Assembly: GCA_003856375.1 (NCBI GenBank)
Contig: CP034120.1
Location: 3,591,501 to 3,655,500, forward strand
Length of the DNA: 64,000 nt
DNA from: Glaciecola amylolytica
GTDB lineage: Bacteria; Bacteroidota; Bacteroidia; Flavobacteriales_D; Crocinitomicaceae
Direction of reading: 5' to 3'
The notes beneath the pieces were generated by a model. The model ran no database searches. It saw nothing but the letters and a program-made list of their open reading frames with translations, and had not been told where the DNA came from. The translations under genes and the position numbers were made by a program. Of the stretch, positions 8,334-17,910 are shown one piece after another. The first letter of the stretch is position 1, and each line of letters starts with the position of its first letter.

Positions 8334-9641
8334 ATGCAACAGTTTAAGAAAGTCGCTTTTTACACCCTTGGATGCAAACTGAATTTCTCAGAAACATCCA
8401 CTATTTCCAGACTTTTTGAAAACGCCGGATTTGCCAAGGTTGATTTCGAGGAAACTCCTGATATTTTGGTGATTAACACGTGCTCCGTAACCGAAAATGC
8501 CGATAAAAAATGTAAGCAGCTGGTTCGCAAAGCAAAGAAAATCAATCCGGAAGTATATGTTGCAGTTATCGGGTGTTATGCTCAATTGAAACCCACTGAA
8601 ATTGCTCAGATCCCGGGAGTATCTTTGGTTTTAGGAGCAAATGAGAAGTTCAATATCGTTGAGCACCTGGAAGCCCGTGAAAAAGAAGAGCAGGAACAAG
8701 CGGTCGTGAAATTTGAAAACATCAAACAAACAACCAGTTTCATTCCTTCTCATTCCATGGGAGACCGCACCAGATCTTTCCTGAAAGTTCAGGATGGCTG
8801 CGATTATTTCTGCACCTTCTGTACGATTCCTCTGGCTCGCGGAAAAAGCAGAAATGCGAGTATCAGCGAAACAGTACTCGAAGCTCAGAAAATTGCAGAA
8901 ACGAAAATCAAAGAAGTTGTTTTAACCGGTGTAAACATCGGTGATTTCGGACAAGGAAATGACGAGAACTTCTTTGAACTGGTAAAAGCATTGGACGAGG
9001 TAAACGGAATTGACCGCTACCGGATTTCTTCTATCGAACCGAATTTATTGAGCAATGAAATCATTCAGTTCACACTGGAAGATTCCAAACGCTTTGTTCC
9101 CCATTTTCATATTCCGCTGCAATCAGGAAGCGACCGCTTGTTGAAAGCCATGCGCAGAAAGTACTTACGCGAATTGTACGTGGAACGCGTTCAGCATATC
9201 AAAAGCCTGCGTCCGGATTGTGCAATCGGAGTGGATGTAATTGTTGGTTTTCCGGGTGAAACGGACGAAGAATTTTTGGAAACAGTTGATTTCCTGAAAG
9301 ATTTGGATGTTTCTTATTTACACGTTTTCACCTATTCCGAACGGGCAAATACAACCGCTGTGAAATTGGGTGATCCTATACCGAATCAGGTGAGAGCTCA
9401 GCGAAGCAAGCAATTGCATATTTTGTCGGATAAAAAGAAACGCGCATTCTACGAATCACAAGTCGGGTCGAAAAGAACCGTTTTGTTTGAAGCGGAAGAA
9501 GACGAAGGCATCATGTATGGATTCACGGAAAACTACGTAAAAGTAAAAACACCGTATAATCCGGATCTGGTGAATCAGATGCAGCAGGTGCAACTTACAG
9601 AAATTGACCGGGATGGCGTTTTAAAATGTGAATTCGTTTAG
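8334..9641 (+). CDS. mtaB: tRNA t6A37 methylthiotransferase MtaB
   Basis: MtaB is a radical-SAM enzyme that adds a methylthio group to N6-threonylcarbamoyladenosine at tRNA position 37 (ms2t6A). The product has 435 residues. The N-terminal UPF0004 domain supplies Cys14 (TLGCKLN), Cys50 (INTC) and Cys81 (VIGC) for the auxiliary iron-sulfur cluster. The radical-SAM motif C156-x3-C160-x2-C163 follows in GCDYFCTFC. A TRAM-like C-terminal stretch is present. GCKLN, rather than the GC-x-MN pattern of MiaB, supports MtaB over MiaB or RimO. The stop is directly followed by the next gene. Confidence 0.93.
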   Translation: MQQFKKVAFYTLGCKLNFSETSTISRLFENAGFAKVDFEETPDILVINTCSVTENADKKCKQLVRKAKKINPEVYVAVIGCYAQLKPTEIAQIPGVSLVLGANEKFNIVEHLEAREKEEQEQAVVKFENIKQTTSFIPSHSMGDRTRSFLKVQDGCDYFCTFCTIPLARGKSRNASISETVLEAQKIAETKIKEVVLTGVNIGDFGQGNDENFFELVKALDEVNGIDRYRISSIEPNLLSNEIIQFTLEDSKRFVPHFHIPLQSGSDRLLKAMRRKYLRELYVERVQHIKSLRPDCAIGVDVIVGFPGETDEEFLETVDFLKDLDVSYLHVFTYSERANTTAVKLGDPIPNQVRAQRSKQLHILSDKKKRAFYESQVGSKRTVLFEAEEDEGIMYGFTENYVKVKTPYNPDLVNQMQQVQLTEIDRDGVLKCEFV

Positions 9642-9642
9642 A

Positions 9643-11043
9643 ATGAGCAGAAACGTTCAAATAACCTACTACCTCAGCTTTTTACTTGTTTTCAGTTATG
9701 TAATCTTTCGTGGTTTTTCTCTAGGAATTACACACGATGAAGCATTGACCTACAAAATCATTCAGGGAGATGAAATCCTTCGGGACACGGCAAACCATCA
9801 TTGGCTGAACACGCATTTAAGTACCTTTTTTGCTTCTTTATTCGGAGCCAAAGAATTTGTTCTCAGACTTCCGAATATCCTTTCATTCGCACTTTTCGGA
9901 TTCTACCTCTACCGGATTGCTAAAACCTTCCTTTCTTCTTCTTTTACTCAAATCGCGTTGCTCCTCTTGCTTTGCGGAAATCCGTTCGTTCTCGATTTCT
10001 TTTCCTTGTGCAGAGGCTACGGAATTTCACTTGCCTGCATCACCGCTTCACTGTATTATCTGTTCATAATCTTCCAATCCAAAGAAAACAAACAGGGCAG
10101 GAATCATGCTTTTGCAATGGTTTTTGCAGTTTTGGCACTGGCTTCGAATCTGAACACGCTGAACTACTTTCTGATTGCGCTCGCTTTGGTATTGCTGAAT
10201 CTGATTTTGGCCAAACCAAAACAGTGGATCATCTGGTTTTCCGGAATATCACTTGTCTGTGCAATTACTTTGTTTTTCTCTTTGGATCAGTTGTTTTTCC
10301 TCAAAAACAAAAATGAATTGTACTATGGGTCGGGTCGTTTGAGTCTGACGATTGATAATATGTTCTACTCCGGAGTGCACTTACTGGAATCAACATTTAA
10401 GGATATCAGCTTGCTTCGCTATTTGCTCTATGGATTCTTACTCCTGGCAAGTGTGATTGCTTTGAGAAAAAAACGATTGTTCAATCCGGGAGCTATCGCA
10501 CTGATTGTTTTGACATCCATTGTCCTCGCTCTTTTTCTGGAACACCTTTTATTTGATGCACTCTACCCGATTGGCCGATCGACGCTTTATTTGTATCCGG
10601 TCATTCTTCTTACCCTGCTGCTCAATCTTGACGGAATCCGGGCAAATATTTTTCGGGTTGGCGTTTTAAGTATTTCCTGGCTCTTTGTCTTAAACAACCT
10701 GTTTGACTTGTATGCTTTCAGAAACAAAACCATTACCTGGGCAGAAGATCAACATGTGAAAGAAGGAATGCTTCTTGTCAAAAAGAATATCCGCGATCAG
10801 GCTACTCACACCATCAGTTGTACCTGGATTTACGAACCGATGATCAATTATTACCGGCAAGAGTATGAAGTTCCTGTTCATGCTGTTTTCAGAGACGGAA
10901 TCAATGATTCATCGGAATATACTTTTGCACAAAGTACAGAACCGGTTTTATGGGAAAACGTTCGGATTGAAAGATACCTGCTTTGCCACCCGAAGGAATG
11001 CGGATTAGTGGTTTATAAGAATCAGGTTACCGCAGCAAATTAA
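9643..11043 (+). CDS. Polytopic membrane protein resembling GT-C/GT39 glycosyltransferases
   Basis: The 466-residue protein has about ten to twelve hydrophobic helices and a short C-terminal periplasmic part. The first extracytoplasmic loop contains THDEALTY, the acidic Asp-Glu pair placed as in lipid-linked sugar-dependent (GT-C) transferases such as the ArnT/GT39 group. The late motif DALYPIGRSTLYL resembles conserved loops seen in Bacteroidota members. It probably moves a sugar from a polyprenyl carrier to a surface glycan or protein, but donor and acceptor are unknown. ATG at 9643 lies one base after the mtaB stop; an in-frame ATG at 9628 overlaps mtaB. The 3' end overlaps the opposing gene by 17 bp. 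Confidence 0.7.
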   Translation: MSRNVQITYYLSFLLVFSYVIFRGFSLGITHDEALTYKIIQGDEILRDTANHHWLNTHLSTFFASLFGAKEFVLRLPNILSFALFGFYLYRIAKTFLSSSFTQIALLLLLCGNPFVLDFFSLCRGYGISLACITASLYYLFIIFQSKENKQGRNHAFAMVFAVLALASNLNTLNYFLIALALVLLNLILAKPKQWIIWFSGISLVCAITLFFSLDQLFFLKNKNELYYGSGRLSLTIDNMFYSGVHLLESTFKDISLLRYLLYGFLLLASVIALRKKRLFNPGAIALIVLTSIVLALFLEHLLFDALYPIGRSTLYLYPVILLTLLLNLDGIRANIFRVGVLSISWLFVLNNLFDLYAFRNKTITWAEDQHVKEGMLLVKKNIRDQATHTISCTWIYEPMINYYRQEYEVPVHAVFRDGINDSSEYTFAQSTEPVLWENVRIERYLLCHPKECGLVVYKNQVTAAN

Positions 11044-14000
11044 CATGTCCGGCGATTTGATGTCTTTCCGCTGTAAAAAGCTCACCGTATTCAATTTTCC
11101 AGGTATAAACGCCATCAGGAGAAGGTTTCCCTGCATACGTTCCATCCCACATCTGAGATAAAGCGTCGCCGGTGTAAATCAGTTCTCCCCAGCGATTGAA
11201 AATCTCCAGTTTGAAATCTTTAATATTAACACCCAAAGCGAAGAACATTTCGTTCGTTCCATTTTGATTCGGAGTGAAGGTATTCGGCACATAAATGATC
11301 GCATCATAATAAATATGCACCGGATCGGAAGCCGAACAACCGTTGATATCAAAAACCGTAACCGTAAAAGTCATCGGTTTATTTGGTTGTGTCACCGGAT
11401 TTTGGCAAACGTTGCAGGACAGATATTCCGCCGGGCTCCACACATAGGTAATTGCCGTACCGGAAGTTGCATTCAGCTGAACTGTTTCCCCTAAAATAGC
11501 ATACACATCTGGATTGGTTTGCACGAATGGCGAAGGGAACAAACTCACCATCACCGATGCCGTATCCGAACAGCCATATTCATCGATTCCTGTTACAATG
11601 TATCTCGTAGACACATTCGGTTTAACCAGAATTTCTGAGCCGTCGGAATGAAGGAAACCATATGGACTCGGAGACCAAACATAGGAAATCCCTCCGGAAG
11701 CATGAATCTGCGCAATTTCTCCCGGACAAATCGTTGTATCGTTTCCTGCAAGAATATTCGGTACGTTGATTCGCACATAAATACTATCGCGAGCTGTTCC
11801 GCAGGCATTCGTAAAATCACAATAGTAATATTGACTGACCGGTGTATTAATCGTAACCAGAGAGCCGCTTACAGGGGTAATATTTGTTGGTGGAGACCAT
11901 TCGTAGGATGTTGCGCCGGAAACAGTAACAGTGCCCGAGCCGCCCACACAATAAGTCAAACTGTCCGGCATAACCGGATCCGGCAAACTGGTATCCACAT
12001 GAATATGAACCGTTCCATTGAGTTGACAACCGTCACCGGTTGTTGCACTGACCGAATAGGTAATCGATTGCAAAGGAGTCGAAATCGGTGTCATACTGGA
12101 TGGATCATCCAGATAAGTAGACGGACTCCAGGTAATTTGGGTAACTCCGTTTGCAAACAAATGAACCGAGCTTCCGATACAGATGGCTGTATCGTTCGAA
12201 AGATCCAGACTTCCCGCCAGAATGTTGACCTGAACGAAAACGGTGTCCACACCGCAGCTATCGGAAATAATGCATGAAAAATTCGTATTCTGATTCACCG
12301 TTGCCATCGGATTTGCAATATTGGGATTGTTCAGAAACTGAGCAGGTTCCCAATGATAAACAGCCCCGCCAAAAGCTTCCAGCTGCACAGGCACATTGGC
12401 GCAGGTACTCACATTCGGATTCACCACACCACCGTTGAAATCACCGATATTTACAATAAACTGAATCGAGTCGGGAGCAAAGCATTGAGCCGTATCCTTC
12501 ACCACCAAAGTAACCGTGTATTGTCCCGGACCACCATAAACATGAGACGGATTCACATCTGTTGATGTTGTTCCATCACCGAAATCCCATTCGAAATCGT
12601 TTCCGTTTGCGCTATTGTTATTGAAGATAACCGGGTCGGGAAGACAAATCAACGGATCAGGTGCAGCAACAACCGCATCGATCGTGCTTAATTCAAATTT
12701 GAACGCTGCCAGGTTACAGTTTACACTTAAGTTCTGAGGTCCGATCACTCCGGGAGTTGTTGTAAATCCGAAATTATTTCCTCCACAAGCACCGCATACG
12801 GCATGATAAATATTTCCGTTCTTGTCAAAGCGGCTTGTTCCTCCATCCACGTGATTGAACGACGAAGAAGACCCTCCGATATATGTTGCATACTTCAGAT
12901 TGGAAGCGTTTTCGCCCAAAACAGCCACCCAGAAATTACTTCCGTTGGTCGTTGACTGAAAAGCATCAGCTGTTACCGGAAAATTGTTCGAAGAACTGGT
13001 TGTCGCCTGACTATTCTGGAAGTTAACCGTTCCACCCCAGCCTGACAAATAAATATCCTTACAGTTCGAAACCAGGAAGGCCGTCGGTGAAATTTCAATA
13101 TTTCCGGAACCCGCTCCAACGGTTGTTACCCAAAGTTGAGTCGTCAGGGAAGGATTCAGTTTCATGATAAACTGTCCGGAATTGTTGTTTCCGTAGCATC
13201 CGGGAGTAATCGCCCAGTTTCCTGCCGTCTGCCCCAATACATACACATCGTTGTCCTCATCTACCTGAACAAAATAACTTTGATCGTAATCAGAAGTTCC
13301 GATATATGTTCCGTTCAATACAGCTCCTGTATTTGCGTCAAATCGCGTCACGAAACCATCTCTGCCTGAATTGTAGCTTTGATCCCAACCGGAATTTCCT
13401 AAATTCAAATTACTGGAGTTTGTTCCTCCTACCACATACAAACTTCCGTTTGCCGAGAGCTGAATTCCATTTCCTGTTTCATCCGAAGAACCGCCATAAT
13501 AACTCGACCAAACGATATTCGTCAGGTTTTTGTTCATCTTAACCACCACCGCATCCTGAGATCCGTTCAAAGAGGTTTGAGTTCCGAGAACGATCGGGAA
13601 GTCTGTTGACTGGGTAACACTGGAGAAATAAACGAAATTCTGATCCACAATAATTTCTCCCCGGAAGTTGTCTCCGTAATTGTATTGCAACGTTCCGAAG
13701 CTCATTCCGTCATTTCCTGTTCCTCCCACATACGTTGAAGCCAAAATACTGGTTCCGGTAGAATTCAGTGCGACAACGTAAATATCGGAACCTGTAAATT
13801 TCAGGTTGTCCGGGCTCGCAGTCGGACCACCTCCAAAAACATTGTCATAACAAGTCGTCAATGTCGGGAAATTTGTGGAAGAGGTAACTCCCAGCAAGTA
13901 CATATTTCCTTGTGCATCCGAAACAATCGAATGTGGCGTTTCATTGGACGCACCCCCCAGGTAAGTAGAGAAAATAAATGCGGTTCCGGTACCGTTAAAT

Positions 14001-14926
14001 TTTGAAATGGAAACATCGAATCCTGTTGATAAAGGGCTTGATATCGGCGCTCCGTCGGTTGGTGTTCCGCCATTAAATGTTCCGCTCACCACACCTGCCG
14101 TAACCGGATATCCGTTCCCGAAAACAATTCCTCCTGCATATAAATTACCTGCGGGATCCGGTGCTGCCGTAAAACCCCAATTATCTGAAAGTGATCCTGT
14201 AAACGTTGAAAAAGTCAAAGAAGGATCGATCACGATCGTATCCGAAGCAGAATAAGTTCCTTTCAATTCAAAAGAAAGCAAGTCGTTTTCAAGCTTGTAA
14301 CTCACTTTTAACGGGCTCTTTTTCCCGTTCAGCAGTTTCCAAGCAATGGGTTTTCCTTCAATAAAATATCCCAATCCGTGATTGACGCGCAATTCACCCG
14401 ATTCAAGCAACTCGATCTTTTTTGCTCCTTCATATTTCCACTGAACGACATTCGGGTTTCCTCCCGGAAGAACGATCCAGGAATATTTTGCCTGATTATC
14501 TGTAGTGGAAACAAACAGATCGATATTCGGGTACTTATTTTCATAACGCACCTCCTGAACATCGTGTACTTCCGATTTCCATTTAGTCTGATCAGAGCCT
14601 AAAAAGTAATTTCTGTAATGAGCTAGTTTCTTCGCTTCTTTGATATTGTTCGACTTCTGTGCGTTCAAAAAGACCGATTTCACGCAATATCCCGTTATGT
14701 CCGGCTCATGACCGGGTTCCGGCGCATCGTGATTATGTCCTTCGGATTTATAGAAAAAATAAGTGAATCCCGTTTGCTCCAAATACATATTTCCGCTCTG
14801 AAGCCCAATAGAATAGTCGATTCTGGAATCCCACTGCCCCCGATTCGGACGCATAGTAACTGCCGATTCCTGTGCCAGAACAGCACACGAACTCAATAGC
14901 AGGAATACCAACATCAGTCGAGACAT
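11027..14926 (-). CDS. T9SS type-B surface protein with SBBP propeller and PKD domain
   Basis: A 1299-residue exported protein. A signal peptide (about residues 1-18, ending VLAQ) is followed by an N-terminal beta domain starting MRPNRGQWD that commonly precedes SBBP repeats. Repeated beta-propeller blades follow, with patterns such as STYLGG, SSYYGG and ATYIGG between residues about 230 and 700. A PKD domain lies around residues 770-840 (EWDFGDGTTS, NPSHVY). Several Ig-like Cys-containing modules come next. The C-terminus is a CHU_C/type-B sorting domain (PNTFTPNQNG, FNRWGELIY, WDGTYAGK, DGVYTWKIEY). It is secreted through T9SS. Type-B cargoes are often linked to gliding or adhesion. No enzymatic motif was seen. 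Confidence 0.93.
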   Translation of the reverse strand: MSRLMLVFLLLSSCAVLAQESAVTMRPNRGQWDSRIDYSIGLQSGNMYLEQTGFTYFFYKSEGHNHDAPEPGHEPDITGYCVKSVFLNAQKSNNIKEAKKLAHYRNYFLGSDQTKWKSEVHDVQEVRYENKYPNIDLFVSTTDNQAKYSWIVLPGGNPNVVQWKYEGAKKIELLESGELRVNHGLGYFIEGKPIAWKLLNGKKSPLKVSYKLENDLLSFELKGTYSASDTIVIDPSLTFSTFTGSLSDNWGFTAAPDPAGNLYAGGIVFGNGYPVTAGVVSGTFNGGTPTDGAPISSPLSTGFDVSISKFNGTGTAFIFSTYLGGASNETPHSIVSDAQGNMYLLGVTSSTNFPTLTTCYDNVFGGGPTASPDNLKFTGSDIYVVALNSTGTSILASTYVGGTGNDGMSFGTLQYNYGDNFRGEIIVDQNFVYFSSVTQSTDFPIVLGTQTSLNGSQDAVVVKMNKNLTNIVWSSYYGGSSDETGNGIQLSANGSLYVVGGTNSSNLNLGNSGWDQSYNSGRDGFVTRFDANTGAVLNGTYIGTSDYDQSYFVQVDEDNDVYVLGQTAGNWAITPGCYGNNNSGQFIMKLNPSLTTQLWVTTVGAGSGNIEISPTAFLVSNCKDIYLSGWGGTVNFQNSQATTSSSNNFPVTADAFQSTTNGSNFWVAVLGENASNLKYATYIGGSSSSFNHVDGGTSRFDKNGNIYHAVCGACGGNNFGFTTTPGVIGPQNLSVNCNLAAFKFELSTIDAVVAAPDPLICLPDPVIFNNNSANGNDFEWDFGDGTTSTDVNPSHVYGGPGQYTVTLVVKDTAQCFAPDSIQFIVNIGDFNGGVVNPNVSTCANVPVQLEAFGGAVYHWEPAQFLNNPNIANPMATVNQNTNFSCIISDSCGVDTVFVQVNILAGSLDLSNDTAICIGSSVHLFANGVTQITWSPSTYLDDPSSMTPISTPLQSITYSVSATTGDGCQLNGTVHIHVDTSLPDPVMPDSLTYCVGGSGTVTVSGATSYEWSPPTNITPVSGSLVTINTPVSQYYYCDFTNACGTARDSIYVRINVPNILAGNDTTICPGEIAQIHASGGISYVWSPSPYGFLHSDGSEILVKPNVSTRYIVTGIDEYGCSDTASVMVSLFPSPFVQTNPDVYAILGETVQLNATSGTAITYVWSPAEYLSCNVCQNPVTQPNKPMTFTVTVFDINGCSASDPVHIYYDAIIYVPNTFTPNQNGTNEMFFALGVNIKDFKLEIFNRWGELIYTGDALSQMWDGTYAGKPSPDGVYTWKIEYGELFTAERHQIAGHVNLLR

Positions 14927-15070
14927 AAATCTAAATTACAAAAAAGAAAATCAACTAAATAACGAGAAGCTAAATCGTGAAGAATCAGCCCTCTAAATAC
15001 ATAGACTAAGATATCAATAAAAAGTTGTTTTTTGGTGAAACATTTCTTCCCTGAATCGATTTAGATTCCG

Positions 15071-15078
15071 TAAATTTG
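15071..15078 (+). promoter_or_regulatory. -7 box of the purF operon
   Basis: TAAATTTG is an exact TAnnTTTG match, 19 bases before the purF ATG at 15098. The expected -33 TTTG is not at standard distance. Confidence 0.6.
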
Positions 15079-15097
15079 CACACAGATTTTTGAGCCC

Positions 15098-16999
15098 ATG
15101 AGCGATGCAATTAAACATGAATGCGGGATCGCACTCATTAGATTAAAAAAGCCATTACAGTATTATGTTGACAAATATGGAACGGCTTTTTATGGTTTAA
15201 ACAAGCTTCATCTTTTAATGGAAAAGCAGCACAACCGTGGACAAGACGGGGCCGGCGTAGCGAACATTAAATTAGACATGGCACCAGGAGAGCGTTACAT
15301 TTCACGCTACAGAAGTATCGATCCGAAACCTATTCAGGACATCTTTGATCATATCAACAAACGCTTTTACGAAATCGGAGAGGAAAATCCGGAATTATTG
15401 AAGGATGTTGACTATCTGAAGAAGCATGCAGGGTTTACAGGAGAATTATTTCTGGGACATTTGCGCTACGGAACCTTCGGTAGGAATTCAATCGAGAACT
15501 GTCATCCGTTCCTGAGACAAAACAACTGGATCACCCGAAATCTAGTCGTTGCGGGAAATTTCAACCTCACAAATGTTGACGAGCTTTTCGAAGTGTTATT
15601 GGAAATCGGGCAACACCCGAAAGAAAAATCGGATACGGTAACCGTATTGGAGAAAATCGGACATTTCCTGGACGTTGCAAATGATGAATTGGTTCAAAAA
15701 TACCAGGCATTGGGTTACAACAGCCACGATATTTACCAGAAGGTTGCTGAAAACGTTGATATTCCTCAAATTCTGAAACAATCTTCCGAAGTTTGGGATG
15801 GCGGATACGCCATGGCAGGATTATTCGGACACGGAGACGCGTTTGTTTTAAGAGATCCGAACGGAATCAGACCGGCATTTTATTTCGAAGATGAAGAAGT
15901 ATGTGTGGTTGCATCCGAAAGACCGGTTATTCAAACTGCATTTAATCTGAAATACGACGAGATCAAAGAATTGACTCCTGGTCATGCTTTGATTATCAAA
16001 AAGAACGGAACAGTTTCCGAAGTGGAGATCAATACTCCGAAAGCAGTCAAAAAATGCTCTTTCGAACGCATCTACTTCTCCAGAGGAAACGACTACGATA
16101 TTTATCAGGAACGTAAAAATCTGGGCCGCTTTGTGGTACCGAACGTCCTGAAAACAATTGACCACGATTTGGACAATTCCGTCTTCTCTTTCATCCCGAA
16201 TACCGCTGAAGGCAGTTTCTACGGAATGATCAAAGGATTGGAAGATTATCTGAACGAACAAAAATACGAGCAGATTCTTGCATTGGATGAAAAACCAAGT
16301 CCGGAGCAATTAAAAGAAATTCTGACCCGCAGAGCGCGCATCGAAAAGATTGCGATCAAAGATGCAAAAGCACGTACTTTCATTACGCAGGACGATGCCC
16401 GCGACGATATGGTGGCTCAGGTTTACGATATCACTTACGGTTCGGTTGTCAGAGGAAAAGACAATCTGGTTGTTATCGACGACAGTATTGTAAGAGGAAC
16501 GACTTTAAAGCAATCCATTCTGCGCATTTTAGACCGTTTGGATCCGAAACGCATTGTGGTTGTTTCTTCCGCTCCGCAGATCCGTTATCCGGACTGTTAT
16601 GGAATTGACATGGCGAAAATGGGCGATTTCATTGCTTTTGACGCAGCAATTACCCTATTGAAAGAAAGCGGTCGTCAACAGATCATTGACGATTGTTACC
16701 GGAAATCAAAAGAGCAGGAAAAACTTCCGAAAGAACAGATCGTGAACTACGTGAAAGAGATTTACGCTCCTTTCACTCCTGAAGAGATCTCTGCTCAGAT
16801 TGCAAAAATGCTGACTCCTGAAAATATCAAAGCGGAAGTGAACATCGTTTACCAAACAGTAGAAGATTTACACAGAGCTTGTCCGGGTAATACCGGAGAC
16901 TGGTACTTTACCGGAGATTACCCTACACCGGGTGGAAATAAAGTCGTGAATAAGGCTTTTATTAACTATATTGAAGGCAAAAACGAACGAGCTTATTAA
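15098..16999 (+). CDS. purF: Amidophosphoribosyltransferase
   Basis: PurF makes 5-phosphoribosylamine from PRPP and glutamine, the first step of de novo purine synthesis. The 633-residue protein begins MSDAIKHECGIALI, so the nucleophile of the class II glutaminase would be Cys9 after removal of a short propeptide. Glutaminase landmarks NRGQDGAG and LRYGTFG are present. The PRPP loop VVIDDSIVRGTT lies near residues 465-476 in the phosphoribosyltransferase half. The protein is longer than the 500-residue E. coli type because of insertions, as is usual in Bacteroidota. It starts a three-gene operon: the histidine kinase begins eight bases downstream. Confidence 0.95.
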   Translation: MSDAIKHECGIALIRLKKPLQYYVDKYGTAFYGLNKLHLLMEKQHNRGQDGAGVANIKLDMAPGERYISRYRSIDPKPIQDIFDHINKRFYEIGEENPELLKDVDYLKKHAGFTGELFLGHLRYGTFGRNSIENCHPFLRQNNWITRNLVVAGNFNLTNVDELFEVLLEIGQHPKEKSDTVTVLEKIGHFLDVANDELVQKYQALGYNSHDIYQKVAENVDIPQILKQSSEVWDGGYAMAGLFGHGDAFVLRDPNGIRPAFYFEDEEVCVVASERPVIQTAFNLKYDEIKELTPGHALIIKKNGTVSEVEINTPKAVKKCSFERIYFSRGNDYDIYQERKNLGRFVVPNVLKTIDHDLDNSVFSFIPNTAEGSFYGMIKGLEDYLNEQKYEQILALDEKPSPEQLKEILTRRARIEKIAIKDAKARTFITQDDARDDMVAQVYDITYGSVVRGKDNLVVIDDSIVRGTTLKQSILRILDRLDPKRIVVVSSAPQIRYPDCYGIDMAKMGDFIAFDAAITLLKESGRQQIIDDCYRKSKEQEKLPKEQIVNYVKEIYAPFTPEEISAQIAKMLTPENIKAEVNIVYQTVEDLHRACPGNTGDWYFTGDYPTPGGNKVVNKAFINYIEGKNERAY

Positions 17000-17007
17000 A
17001 CGACGAG

Positions 17008-17910
17008 ATGCTTAAAAAACCAACAACTGTTTTTGTATACTTGTTGGGTGCTTATGTACTGATTCAATTCCTTTGGTGGGGCTATCATCTTATTGATTTA
17101 ACCCGTTCTTCTCATCACGCCGATAACACGATTGCGAAACGGATCGTGATGATTATCGGAGAAGGTTCCGTGTTTCTGATTTTGCTCTTGTTCGGTCTCT
17201 GGAAAATAAAACGTTCCATTAAGAAGGAAATTCAAATGGCGCGGCAGCAGAATAATTTCATGCTCTCCGTTACACACGAACTGAAAACTCCGCTTGCGGC
17301 AACCAAGCTCTATCTGCAAACCATTCAGAAACACAAACTCACTGAAGAAAAGCAGAGCGAACTGATTCAGAAAGCATTGGAGGAATCCAACCGGTTGGAA
17401 AACCTGGTAGAACAGATCCTCACCGCATCACGTTTGGAACAGCAGGCCATGCCGAGGTTGATCACTTCTATTTCCCTGAAAGATTTTTTGACCAACCTGA
17501 TTTCCATTCAGCAAAAAAGATTCCACATCACGCTTCATATGAACGATTTTGAGGAAATCACTTTGGAAACGGATCCGCTGATTTTAACTTACATCTTAAA
17601 CAACCTCATCGAAAATGCCTACAAGTACGGCTACACAGATCGTGGCGTAGATGTAACGGTTTCGAAAGATGAACAGCTCGTTTCGATTCAGATCCGTGAT
17701 TACGGAAAGGGAATTCCGACCGATCTTCAAAACTTATTATTTAAAAAATTCAATCGTTTAGAAAACGAAGAAACCCGCACCACTAAAGGTACCGGATTAG
17801 GTTTATTCATCGCCAGAGAATCTGCAAGAACTCTGGGAGGAAATCTGCGGCTTGTGAAAGTCGACGGACCGGGAGCGTGCTTCGAAATACAAATGCCTTA
17901 TGACAAATAA
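17008..17910 (+). CDS. Orphan membrane sensor histidine kinase
   Basis: The 300-residue protein has two transmembrane helices (about 8-28 and 45-65) with only a short loop of some 17 residues between them. It therefore has no large periplasmic sensor and may sense the membrane or an intramembrane cue. The HisKA domain holds the phospho-acceptor His90 in SVTHELKTPL. The HATPase_c domain has the N box (NNLIENAYKYG), G1 (DYGKGIP) and G2 (GTGLGLFIAR). No response regulator is adjacent. The gene lies between purF and gpmI and overlaps gpmI by 11 bp, so it is translated from the same message. The partner is unknown. Confidence 0.92.
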   Translation: MLKKPTTVFVYLLGAYVLIQFLWWGYHLIDLTRSSHHADNTIAKRIVMIIGEGSVFLILLLFGLWKIKRSIKKEIQMARQQNNFMLSVTHELKTPLAATKLYLQTIQKHKLTEEKQSELIQKALEESNRLENLVEQILTASRLEQQAMPRLITSISLKDFLTNLISIQQKRFHITLHMNDFEEITLETDPLILTYILNNLIENAYKYGYTDRGVDVTVSKDEQLVSIQIRDYGKGIPTDLQNLLFKKFNRLENEETRTTKGTGLGLFIARESARTLGGNLRLVKVDGPGACFEIQMPYDK

